From Smittium mucronatum (lineage: Eukaryota > Kickxellomycota > Harpellomycetes > Harpellales > Legeriomycetaceae), in assembly GCA_001953115.1 (NCBI GenBank), contig LSSL01000052.1, forward strand, positions 1-62,606: 62,606 bases of DNA, given 5' to 3'. Under the pieces are notes generated by a model. The model ran no database searches. It was not told the DNA's origin and saw only the letters and a list, made by a program, of their open reading frames with translations. Shown piece after piece: positions 12,710 through 23,159 of this stretch. Within the stretch, counting starts at the first letter, position 1; each line of letters begins with the position of its first letter. A program made the translations under genes and the position numbers.

Positions 12710-13967
12710 TATAACTATTTTCAAGGGATTTTTGACTTTTTTTATATTTTATGTACTAAAATTTAGAAAATAGCTAGTTTTTTGAAGATTAAAATTAATT
12801 ATCAATTTTTTTTATTCTTTTGCCGTAACAGAATCCAGCGGGTATCAATTTTCCCAATTTTCCCAATTATATTCATTTTTTTTACTGTTTTTTTGCTTGA
12901 AATTATGGTGCGGCATTTTTTTCCTGAAAAACAGCGTATATTATACGTGATTTTTTCTATGCAGTTTTAAAAGCATCTTATTGTATATATTTCTTTTTTT
13001 TTTGATAACAAAAAGTTTTGATATTAGAATAATACTCAGATAAATCTTCATTTTTTTTGTAAGATTAATAATAGCCGAGCTTGATTCTATGATTACTTTT
13101 AATATAAGTAATTCAAGATTTTAATTATTTTTTTCAATATATTCGACCCTATTTCAAATCTTGATTTAGGTATTTTTTTGAAGTCATAAATATATATTAG
13201 ATTTAATTTTATTTTTAAGAGCTAAGTTATCCGATTTTTCGAGTTTCCGGAACTCCGAGAATGTGCTTGATTTTTAATTTATTTAAATAAATTCCTATCG
13301 AGTAAAAGTATAACCATTCTTAAGTGATCGAAACGATTTTCTTTCGGTTTTCGGGATTATAAAAAAAACTACAATAAAAAATCAGTATCTAGATTATATA
13401 ACCCTCCCAGATTTTTTGAAATTATCTTGAGAATTACGAGAAGTAATTTTAAAATATTATTACGATTGCTGGAAAATATTTGCACCAATTAAAAATATTA
13501 AAATATAAATCTAAATTAAATTTGTATGTTTGATTTTATTAAAACTGCAATTATTTCTATTTTTAAACAATTTTAAATCAAAATAATTAGCTAAATATCA
13601 TGAAATTCTTGGAAGGGGAGATTGTTATTTGATAATAAATTTCAATTTGAGTTTTGAAATTTAACATTTACTCGTGGGTTTCTTCAAATTTAATTGATAT
13701 AAATAGTATTTCAGAAATTTTTTCAATATACTTTTTGTGGTATCGAAAATTATTCAATTCAATTTATTTTCAATCAAAAAAAAAATCAGGTGAATATCTA
13801 CAAATTATTTCTTTTACATTTTGTTTTTAAAATCTTATTCAAAGAAAAAAATAGTTGTTTTTTTCTATTCCCAAGCCATGGAGGAGTATTTTTTCCATTT
13901 AGAAAAGATTCCTAAAATTTTAAAACCGCCTTCAAAAGAGCAATGTCCCTTTAAAAAACCCAAATAA
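12710..13967. other. AT-rich desert, no gene recognised
   Basis: Low-complexity AT-rich sequence. One short open frame (12782-12970) is Phe/Ile-rich and biased as expected from T-runs; it shows no motif. Confidence 0.5.
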
Positions 13968-14142
13968 TAGTGATTCATTTATTTTTTATTTTTTATGGGG
14001 GATTCATTTTAAAGCTAATATAAAGTTCTAAAAGCTAATTTATAAAAATTTAAAAAATTGAAAATCTTTCGAAAAGCTTTTCATCCAACTTCACTCTGCC
14101 TCTCTAACAGCTCCATACTTCGAGGACATTGGTTCAAGGGCA
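13968..14142 (-). mobile_element. LINE 3'-tail fragment, inverted copy
   Basis: Read on the minus strand, this matches the 3' tail of LINE copy A: CCTTGAACCAATG, then TCCTCGAAGTATGGAGCT, then the AGAGAGGCAGAG block and an AT-rich tail ending near ATGAATCCCCCATAAAAAA. It corresponds to about 5180-5320 of copy A. Only the tail is recognisable, so this is a strongly 5'-truncated insertion. Confidence 0.65.
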
Positions 14143-15274
14143 ATAATAGAGATTTAAATTATTTTATTCAGTCATTTTATAAATTTTTTTTTAAAAAATA
14201 GGGATTAAATTTATTTTTAAAATTCAACAGTAATCAATGTGTGCTTTTAGATAATTTTTATGCTTGCTTGAAGTTTTTTTTAGTAATTTACTTCATATAG
14301 ATGGTTTTTATCTAAATGATGTTTTTGAATCTCTAAATTTACATTGTAGATAATTCGATTTAAATAATGATTTGTACACATATTTTATTATCATTTTTAA
14401 TATTAATATTAATTATTTCACATATAAAACTGGTTTTCCATAATTTTAGGGAATGGGATTTTGAAAATTTCTTTATAACGAAAATTTATTTAAAATTTCA
14501 TTTAATTTTGATATAGCGGGTTATTATTAGATTAGTTTTTTTTCTTAAAGATATGTTTAAATTTTATTATGAGACTAATAAGTAAATTTTTCATAAATCT
14601 AATTATGTTTTTAAAGCAAATCTCGTTATTTCAATTTCTGCAGAGGACTTTTATTCGAGTGATAGATGTTAATGCAACAAAAATTAATTATCTGTATTTT
14701 TAGTTAATAATGGACATTATTTCACGTCAAAATACAAGTTTTCTTATTATCAGAGAATTTTTAGAAGTCATGATGTTATTTTTCTCACATATTTTGAGTT
14801 TTCAAATTCCCTTAAATCATTGACCTATCACTAGAGACATTTAATTTCTTAAATATAATATAAAAAATTTATAATGCTATTATAAAGAGCTGATTTAACC
14901 TTCATGTATTTTATTCGGAATTTCATGGCTTCTATTTCTTTATATTTTTCTTCCTTTGACAATATTATTTCAAATTATATATATTTAACTGAAATTATTC
15001 GTTTAAAATAATATTTTTGTTTCAAATTTCCAAAAATAAACAAAGAAATTTTAGATTGATTTCTCTTTTAATACCAAGTTTGAGCTTCTACTTGCTATTA
15101 TATACTAATTTTGTTTTGTAAAACAGTTTATTTTTCTAGTATCTAAAGAAAAGATTTAATAAATTTTACTTCGAAAATTATTATTAAAATCATCATTATG
15201 ATTTTATTTCAGAATTAAATTTAATAATGGTCCTAATTTTTTTTTTTTAAAACGGATTAATTTTATTATAATGG
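14143..15274. other. AT-rich desert, no gene recognised
   Basis: Long T and A runs, with no open frame of note on either strand up to the Mutator-like element's target duplication. Confidence 0.5.
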
Positions 15275-15282
15275 AAAATTTA
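15275..15282. repeat. Left target-site duplication AAAATTTA
   Basis: This octamer is repeated directly after the right inverted repeat (18315-18322). Eight to nine bp is the usual duplication length for Mutator-like elements. Confidence 0.75.
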
Positions 15283-15383
15283 GTGTGCTTCTATTTACAC
15301 ACCCTTTTTTTACTATTGCATGCCCATAAAAAAAAACTTTACCAATTGGCTATTTTTTTTTATTAAATTCTCGTTACTAATAG
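15283..15383 (+). repeat. Left terminal inverted repeat of the MULE
   Basis: Starts GTGTGCTTCTATTTACACAC. Its partner at the other end reads GGGTGTTTTTATTTACACAC on the opposite strand. Similarity continues through CCAATTGGCTATTTT and CTCGTTACTAAT, with differences mainly in T and A run lengths. Confidence 0.85.
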
Positions 15384-15594
15384 GTTTATTTTGATTAATA
15401 TTACAATTAAAGTAATTTCTAGATGTGAATATTTTGGCTTTTGAAAAAAAAACTCTATAAAAAGTTACTCCTTAATGTGTACATTGAATTTCAATCTGTT
15501 GTAAAAATCATTTTAAACCGACTAATAAATATTTTTGGTAAGATTTTTAAATTATAATTTATGAATCGAACTTATTTTATAATTTTTAATAGGA

Positions 15595-17415
15595 GTGGAG
15601 TCAATAATTGGTCTTGAGTTTGAAACCAGAGATGATATCACTTTTCAAATACAAAAGATATCTTCTAGCGAAGGATTTTCAGTTAAAATAAAAAGTACCA
15701 ATAAAAAAAAGGTGTATTTATTGTGTTTTAAGGGTGGATTATGCCGTAAAAAACTTAACATCAATGAGGAAAACAGAATTAGAAAAACTGGAACCAAATT
15801 ATCGAATTGTTCTTTTAGCATTAAAGGTTTCATTAACGAAAAAAGAATTGGTTAGTTGAGATAAAGAATCTAAGTCATAACCATGATATTGATCTTAAAT
15901 TACTCTATACAAAAAATAAAACTAGATGATAGCGAAAAAGATACCATAAGCAGTTTATCTAATGTTAGAGTCCCACCCAGAAAGATAATAAGCCTGATAA
16001 ATAAAGATTTTCCTGATAGATCGGTTTCTTCTAGGTCTGTTTACAACTATTTGAGTACTAGCCGAGTAAAAAAACTTGGTGGTAAATATCCAATTTCAGC
16101 ATCTATCGAAATATTAAAGGATAAAAACACAAAATAAGAATATAAAATTGATTAATATGGAAGAGTAGTAGGCTTATTTTTCCCATTTGAGAAATTTATT
16201 GAGCTGACTAAGAAAAATCCTCATGTTTTATTTATTGATTGTAAATATAAGATAAAACGCTTCAACATGCCTCAGCTTTTTTGTTAATGAGATCTCTAGC
16301 ACATGAAATGCTTTTTATTCAAATTTTACTTTCTTAAAACACGAATCAAATCAAGGTTTCGAATGGGCTATGGATAATATTAAGGGAATATACTCTGGAG
16401 TTGAGCTTTCTAAATCTATAATTACTGACAGTGACTTGGCTCTAAAGAATTCAATTGAAAACATATTTCCTGAACCCAAAAATGTAATATGTATATGGAA
16501 TATTAATAATTTTTTTGTTAAGAGTATGCAAAATATGAAAATTCAAACAGAAAAATTGGAGACGATTTTGAGAGATCGGAACAAACCCATATGAATAAAA
16601 TATATTTAGGGAACGATAAACATATTAAAGATTTTTTTTCGAAAACCTCAGAGTATTCCGCTTTTCTAATTTATTTAAAAGAGACTAGGATTCCGTATAA
16701 ACAAAACATTTTCTCCGTTTGGACTGATAAGCACTTACATTTTGGGATAAGAACTACTTCAAGGGTTGAAGGAACACACGCCGTTTTAAAAAAATATCCG
16801 GGATTTTCAACCGGAGATCTGTAGAAAGTCTATGAGAGCATAAATCTGGATTTCTAAAATCAATATAATAAAATGAGAAATCAGATAATTTTAGAATTCC
16901 TCATCACTTAAATCGAGAAATTTACGCTCAAGTAGTCAGAAAAATATCCGTTTATTCATTAAATGTAATAGAAAAACAATATCAAAAACTAATTCATTCG
17001 ACTAAAAAAGATCCTTTTTCCAGAATGTAACAATAAATTCAGAGCTGTATGGGAACTGTCATGCTCTCACGAGTTACAAAAAATAAATTTTCTTTCTACA
17101 GACACAAGCCCCGAAAATTTTCACATCCAGTGGAAATTGAACAGGGAAACCCCTAATCCTGATTATGAGATCGAAAATCCTAAATAGTTAGAAATTATGA
17201 TAAAGAATAATTTAGATGAATATTTTAGTAGATTTTTAACTTACACTGATTTACAAAAAGAGAAGCAAATAGCCTTTATTCCAAAAATTCTCTCTGAGCC
17301 TCCAGTAAAAATATTTAACCCAGAAGTTCAAAAAACAAAGGGCAGACCAAATATGAAACGAAATCCTCCTTCTTCTTCTACAAAAAGAATCAAATCATTT
17401 TTCGATTTGTCTTGA
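15595..17415 (+). pseudogene. MULE transposase with FAR1-like zinc domain, broken
   Basis: Would cut and insert the surrounding element. The N-terminal part resembles FAR1/WRKY-GCM1 DNA-binding domains: Cys44 (LLCFKGG), Cys72 (KLSNCSF) and then, after a one-base frameshift near 15852, SHNHD with the two His (15876-15884). A helical linker follows (15883-16137). The MULE DDE domain then shows FIDCKYKIKRFNMPQL (first Asp at 16237-16239), ITDSDLAL (second Asp at 16427-16429), a degenerate C-x2-H-like stretch and TSRVEGTHAVLK (Glu at 16768-16770). The C-terminus is Lys/Ser-rich with KGRPNMKR. Stops occur after 16137, near 16281, at 16592-16594 and at 16822-16824, plus frame changes. The likely original ATG at 15595 now reads GTG. 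No intron is apparent. Confidence 0.85.
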
Positions 17416-17479
17416 AACCTAAAAAATTATATGAAAAATCGGCTAATCTCATTTTTGAAAAATATAAAACATTCTTAAT

Positions 17480-18051
17480 TTACAGTTGCATGTTCGGCTG
17501 TTGTTTTAAAATTTGAAAGAATAATAGATTCATATATATAAGTGAATAGTCAGAATTTTCATCTTCTCTAAAATTAATTTTCAATATTGGTTCTATTAAA
17601 GGATGTTCAACTAATGAATAAAACAAGTCTTGAAAAAAAAATCTTAAAAATGTTTGATTACCTTTTATACACATGCTATGACGTCTTAATTTATATCTTT
17701 TATCATATTTGACTACCTTTGGCTGAATAGGACAAATAAATCGAAAATTTAATGTTCTTAAAGTCCTATATTTAATTTTAAAATACCCATTATTAATATT
17801 TAGTTTTTTTTCTGCTTGACTAAGAAGTAAGAGATCTCATCAAGTAGATATTCGAAAATATCATTAATAGAATAAAAAGAAACATGGGAAATGGTTTGTA
17901 AAAACCTTGAAAATATACTTAAAAAAATGTACTGAAATGAAAAAAAATTGATGAATGAAATTACCCTAGACACAAGAATTGAATTTAGTTTTTTCAGGAA
18001 TCTTATTTGATATTTATTTGTGGGAGTTCGTTATAAACTCTCGATAAACAT
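17480..18051 (-). pseudogene. Second MULE gene, convergent, unknown function, broken
   Basis: A coherent reading frame of about 190 codons runs leftwards from an ATG at 18051 to a stop at 17480, just past the transposase end. It is broken by one TAA at codon 7 (18031-18033) and one frameshift near 17825-17845; otherwise it stays open through 33 bases that mimic a tiny intron (17932-17964). The predicted protein is basic and aromatic-rich, with segments such as KYQIRFLKKLNSILVSR, SINDIFEYLLDE and RYKLRRHSMCIKGNQTF, and an acidic patch FREDENSDYSLI near the C-terminus. I recognise no domain. It could be an accessory transposition protein (like mudrB by position) or a captured host gene. That it was coding is inferred from continuity and composition. 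Confidence 0.55.
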
Positions 18052-18213
18052 CTAGTTTTCAAACTTCTCGATTCTTAGTGTAATTTTTTATTGTAAATTC
18101 GAATCTTTTTTTACCTTTGGGTTACAGTAGGCGTTACAACAAGCTCCCATCAAGAAAATGCAAAAATAGGCCGAAATTTTATTAATTGATGAAAACACAT
18201 TCTAAATATTGTC

Positions 18214-18314
18214 CAATTAGTGACGAGAATGTAATAAAAAATAGCCAATCGGGTAAGAGTTTTTTTGTTATGGGTATGAAATAGTAAAAAGAGGGTGTGT
18301 AAATAAAAACACCC
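18214..18314 (-). repeat. Right terminal inverted repeat of the MULE
   Basis: Inverse of 15283-15383, read leftwards from 18314. It shares the TATTTACACACCC block, the CTATTTCATACCCATAA block and the GATTGGCTATTTTT block with the left end. Confidence 0.85.
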
Positions 18315-18322
18315 AAAATTTA
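18315..18322. repeat. Right target-site duplication AAAATTTA
   Basis: Direct copy of 15275-15282 and the outer boundary of the element. Confidence 0.75.
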
Positions 18323-18522
18323 CCCTAAAATTAATTTTAGTTAATTTTTTACATTTACTAAATTATTAATGTGTGTTTTTTTGATAATGGGTCAAAGAGC
18401 TTCAAATATTTAAACCACAGCAATTTTTAAAAAAATAATAGTATTTAGGACCCCCACCCCCCCCAAAAAACTATAAATACTAAATTATTTTCAAAATACA
18501 AAAAATTGAATTTTTTATCAAA

Positions 18523-18873
18523 TTAATCACCAAGATAATTTATTGAACAGCTCAATTCCAAATTTTTGTCGTAATAATGAGTCAGAATACTTTCTTTACC
18601 TTTTTTCGAAGGATTTTCTGAAATTTTTTTGAGGAAAGGTTTATGAGCAAAACTCGACCCACTTCGGCCTCTTTGATAATGATGTTTTATTTTCCCAATA
18701 TTCAGAGTCTCACCTGCTGATAAATTCCGACTGATTACCGATCCAATCTCTTTTTTAAGGGTTGTTTTTATTAAAATTGAATTCGAAGCATTTTTTTTTG
18801 TTCCCAACTCAGCCAAAAAAACTTGTATATTCAAGCTACACTCAATGTAAACTCCAAAATATCATAGTATTTT
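18523..18873 (-). pseudogene. Unrecognised coding-like stretch
   Basis: Open on the minus strand from about 18873 (just after a TGA) to a stop at 18523, roughly 117 codons, without an ATG near its start (the first usable codon after the stop region is TTG at 18834). The composition is balanced rather than low-complexity, with GKIKHHYQRGRSGSSF and a Lys/Ser-rich tail, so it looks like a former protein. It lies 200 bp outside the MULE and next to a C run (18452-18463). No family recognised; a piece of another transposon is the likeliest origin. Confidence 0.3.
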
Positions 18874-18879
18874 GATCCA

Positions 18880-21800
18880 ATTTTTAAAATATGTGCCGCT
18901 CAATATTCAAATGATTAATAATTTTATCCTTTTTTCTGGTCGCAGGTAAAGCTTTAATAAATTTTACTCTCTATTGAAATTAAATTAAATTAAATTACTT
19001 CTCAGATATGTATTTATTTATTTATTTTATGGATGGAAAATTCTATATAAGTAGAAGTCACAAAATATAAGATATCAATATTACGTTATTTTATAATTTT
19101 GTACATGGTGATAATTTTTTTTTGATATTTATTGAGTATATGACTATTATGATATTGATAAATTAATTTCAAACCAGATGAAACCAAAATTTACATTAAA
19201 CTTAATAAATTTTTCTAAGAAAATCTATGTATAAATTCCAAAAAAAATAGAGACATTATTGAACTAATTTAAATGTGTATAAATGGAGATATTTTTATAA
19301 GGAAATATTTGAAATTGGTCGGAATAAAAGAATTTTTTTAAATAATTTTTCATTGATTTGGTATCCTAAATTTAAAAAAATGCATAATTAAAGGTGTAAT
19401 AGATTTATTTTAGACGTACTTAGGTTATAATTCATTCTTTTTTAGGTGGGGGGGGGGGTTGTTGAAATGAGAAATTAATCTTTTGAATGAAAGAAAGATT
19501 GGATTTCTTTTAGAAAATCGTTATGTTATGAAATTATAAATAATGTAAATTTATTTATGAAAAATATCGAAAAAAATATATTAAAATTTAGGTGAAAAAG
19601 AAGAAATACAAACCAAATTTAAATAAGGGATTTTTGAACTCAAATTAAAAATAATTAATCTATTATAAAAAAACTTTATCAAAAATAATTTGATAATAGC
19701 TAAATATAATAAATAATTCAGCTATAAAAATTTATTATTATTATTATTGATTAACCCGCCAAATTTAATATTCTTTTTAATAATTTTTTATTCTATAGCA
19801 TAGATACTCATCTAAAAAAAAGACTTAGGTTTTACTAATATTGAAAAAATGGAAGAGAAAAAATGTTGATTAACACGAGTTTTATTAAATTCGATATTAG
19901 AGAGAAAAATATTAACCAATTTTGAATATATGTGTATTCTTTTTTTAAAAAAAAAACCATCCTACTATTAAATAGAAACTTTCAACCCAATTAATATAAT
20001 AAAAAATGCCAAATTTTACGCTCTAAATTTATAAATATATGTATTGATATCAAAATATTATTTTCAATACGAAATTTTAATATTAAATAAAAATTTAAAT
20101 CCCTAGTAATCTTATAAATATGATCAAAACTAATTTAGACGAAAATTATTTGGGACCATCTTTCAGAAAGGAAACCACATCATTAAATTTTCATAGTTCC
20201 CTGATTTAAAATAAACATTAGACATTTTAAATTTTCTGAATAGTTCAAAATTGAAATTAAAAAATGAAAATTTATATTTTTGAAAATTTTTAAACAATTA
20301 GCGCTAGTATTTTTTTTGTATTAGTGAAGATTAGTTTTTTACACCAAAGTTTATATTATAAAAAAAGTATTCGCCTTGGAAATAACCTCAAATATAAATG
20401 ATAAAAATCACTAGCCCATATTAAATATTTCTGAGATATAATTTTTTTAGAAAAAAATCGGGTTTAATTTATTCTGAAAATATTTTGTTCGCTCTATTTC
20501 ATTATTAAAAATAAATTTTTCATAAAAAAAAATAGCAGATTCTTCTATTAAATAAAAAAAAAAAATTGACCGAAAATTAATTTTTCTGAAATTATTTAGC
20601 CCACATGATCACTTTTATTTTTTTAATGTGGATTTCCATTTAAATTTAGACAAAAAGAAATATAGATATTTATTTTTTGTTTGATTTGATTTGAAACCCC
20701 TATAAGAACGTAATAGGTTTAATTTCAGAGCTTATAAAACTTAAATAGGTGAAAATTATATAGAAAAATAATACGATTAAACTCCCAAAAAATTTCTTTT
20801 CTTAAATCAATATATCCAAAAAAAAAATCATCCTATTAGTTAGTTTTTTATAAAGATAAATTTAATGAATTCCAATTTAATTTTAAATAAAAATTTGATT
20901 TTTTCAAAATTTAAAACAAAATTTGTTTATTAGAAAAATTATACTTCTATTTTTTTATTGTGTTAAAAAATTAAAATCGTTCATGATGTTTCACTCATAA
21001 AAAACAAGCTTTAAAAAATCTTTAAATCAGAAATTTTTTTGTTGCTGATAAATTAAAATATTTCAATACTCCCAAAATATATTTTTTTCAATTAAACACA
21101 TTTATATATTTTGAATTTATTTATTTCATATTTTTAAAAATGATTTCGAGTTGGATGAAACAAATCATTTTTTAAAAAAAATAATTTTTTTTTGTTAAAT
21201 TTAAAATAAGAGTTTTTTAATCCCCAATAGTTATATTCCATTTTAAATAAATTTATTGTATTTCAAAATAATAATTATAAATCGATTTTTTAAGTTTTTC
21301 TAATTTTCAAATAAAATTTAGATTTGGTCAATTTTCATAATATCAAATAATTAACGACCCAGATGTTTAATAATTTTATTTCTAGTTTTATTTAAAATTA
21401 GATTGAAACCAAAGCTCCATCTTAATAATTTTTTATAGTTCTGATCTATAAAAAAAAAGATATATTAAGGTGTCACTATTATTCATATTTTTTAGTTATA
21501 TTATCTGACATCAAAAAAAGTAAATCACTTTTGAACGTAAAAAAATGAATATCGCTATAGATTTTAATTTTTAAAAAATTAGAATATCAATATTGCAAGA
21601 TAAATTTCGTCAAATTTACTTTAAAATTATAGTGTGGTAAATATTTTACAAATGAATTTATGATTCAATGAGAACTTGTATTTCTTTAATAAAAAATTTA
21701 ACGTATCTTAAAATTTTTTTCTAAAATTCATAAATTTTGGCAGATAAAAAATTAATCTCAAAAGTAGAAATTAAATTATTCTTTACATCTAAATGAGAAA

Positions 21801-22500
21801 TATTGAATTTTCACATAACTAAAAACATGTTTCAATCCCATTTTTGAATGCCTATAATGAACTATTTGGGTATTTCCTGGCTAGATAATATGAAAACTGC
21901 AAATAAAAAATTCTTATTATTTATCACTTTAAATATTAAAAAAAAATTCACAGAATTTTATAAAATTATCAAATTTTTTATCAAATAGGTTTAAAAAAAT
22001 ATTTTAAATTTACATCAGGATAAAATTGGCGTTAAAATCTTCAAATATTTAAAAGAATTTGAGCATAAGCAAAAAATAGAGAAAAAGATAAGAATTTTCA
22101 AGATAGAGTTGAAAAATTTAGATTTATTGATAAAAATATAAAAACTGAATTTCAGTTTTTTTTTCAAAAAATAATAATTGCACTATTAATGTAAGAAAAA
22201 TTAATTAAATATAATTTGCTTTTATCAAAAGTTGATATATACAATCCATAAGAATCATTTAACTGAAAAGATAAGTTTAAAATAATCTTTTTTTTAAATT
22301 TTATAGCAATGATAAATAAATACCGAGTTTTTTTTTTTGGAAACATTTTTTTAAAGCGATTAATATATTTTTTCCCTATACAATTCTTAACCAACATAAA
22401 ACTCAATATTAAATATATATAGGTTTCAAATTTAATTTATCATTAATAATACATCCCCTTTTAAGTTTAAAAGACAAAGACAAAGATTTTATACTTTTTT
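18880..22500. other. AT-rich desert, no gene recognised
   Basis: About 3.6 kb of highly AT-rich sequence. It includes a G run at 19448-19457 and a TTA microsatellite near 19735-19748. The one longer open frame (22164-22406, minus) is Lys/Ile/Phe-rich with no motif. Confidence 0.5.
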
Positions 22501-22524
22501 ATACTATAATTTTTTTTTTGCATA

Positions 22525-23118
22525 ATGGAATTGTGTTTTCAGATAACCCCATCAAAAAATATACTAAAAGGTATCAAAAAAAGAAAAATAATTTTAGAAA
22601 AGACTATTGTTCTAAATTCAATAAGCTCTTGTTTCAGGTTAAAGAGTACACACCTACGGAAAAAGAGTAAAATCTACCAACAGAAAGACCACCAGCCCTC
22701 CAGAATTACTTCAATTAGGCATATTACTGAAGTTACATGTAGTAAAAAAACAAGCTCTTTTTTAAAGAAAAATCATTATTGAAATTATTGAGCTTATAAT
22801 TAGAGTCTGAGTATAAAATTATCAATAAAAATAGACCCCTAAATAAACTTGGTAATGATATACTCGGCCTTCATTCAAATAGCTATCAGACTCTGAGATC
22901 CGTCTGACTGACAAACGCAGGACTTGTGAATCATAAAATGTCTCAGCAGTGCTAAAATATCGGTTCCTCCTGTTCAGAAATAGTTCTTCATTGTAAAATC
23001 CGTTCTCTGAATCACTGTACTCTGTCTCCACTATTAAAAAAAAAAGGTTCACGCTATGAAATTTTCCGGTATAGTTTAATTCCAAAAATTCACTACCTAG
23101 TCCCCTAAAAAATGGCAA
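22525..23118. other. GC-richer island with coding-like frames, unidentified
   Basis: Against a background of nearly pure AT, this patch is visibly richer in G+C and holds two opposed frames: 22525-22782 on plus (from ATG, Lys/Ser-rich) and 22822-23118 on minus. The minus frame is acidic and well balanced (VETEYSDSENGFYNEELF, then YFSTAETFYDSQVLRLS) and reads like genuine protein, but begins at TTG and contains internal AG sites that could be splice acceptors. I cannot name a family. It may be a relic exon or a transposon-captured gene piece. Confidence 0.3.
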
Positions 23119-23159
23119 TTTATTTCAAACTTATAATTTTTAGAATTTTTTAAAGAACA

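Larger units (their letters stand above)
15283..18314 (+). mobile_element. Complete but inactive Mutator-like element (MULE), 3,032 bp
   Basis: Both ends are defined: inverted repeats of ~100 bp and an 8-bp duplication. Inside are two coding regions converging on the middle: a transposase pseudogene on the plus strand (15595-17415) and a second reading frame on the minus strand (18051-17480), with only 64 bp between their stops. This arrangement (transposase from one end, a second gene from the other) resembles maize MuDR, which carries mudrA and mudrB convergently. Stops and frameshifts in both genes show the copy is dead, yet ends and duplication remain legible, so the insertion is not very ancient compared with the rest of the desert. 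Confidence 0.85.

Noticed and set aside
17932..17964. A 33-nt GT-AG intron in the second MULE gene
   Set aside because: The 33 bases are a multiple of three and open in frame, and the host's introns here are at least 56 nt, so no intron is needed.
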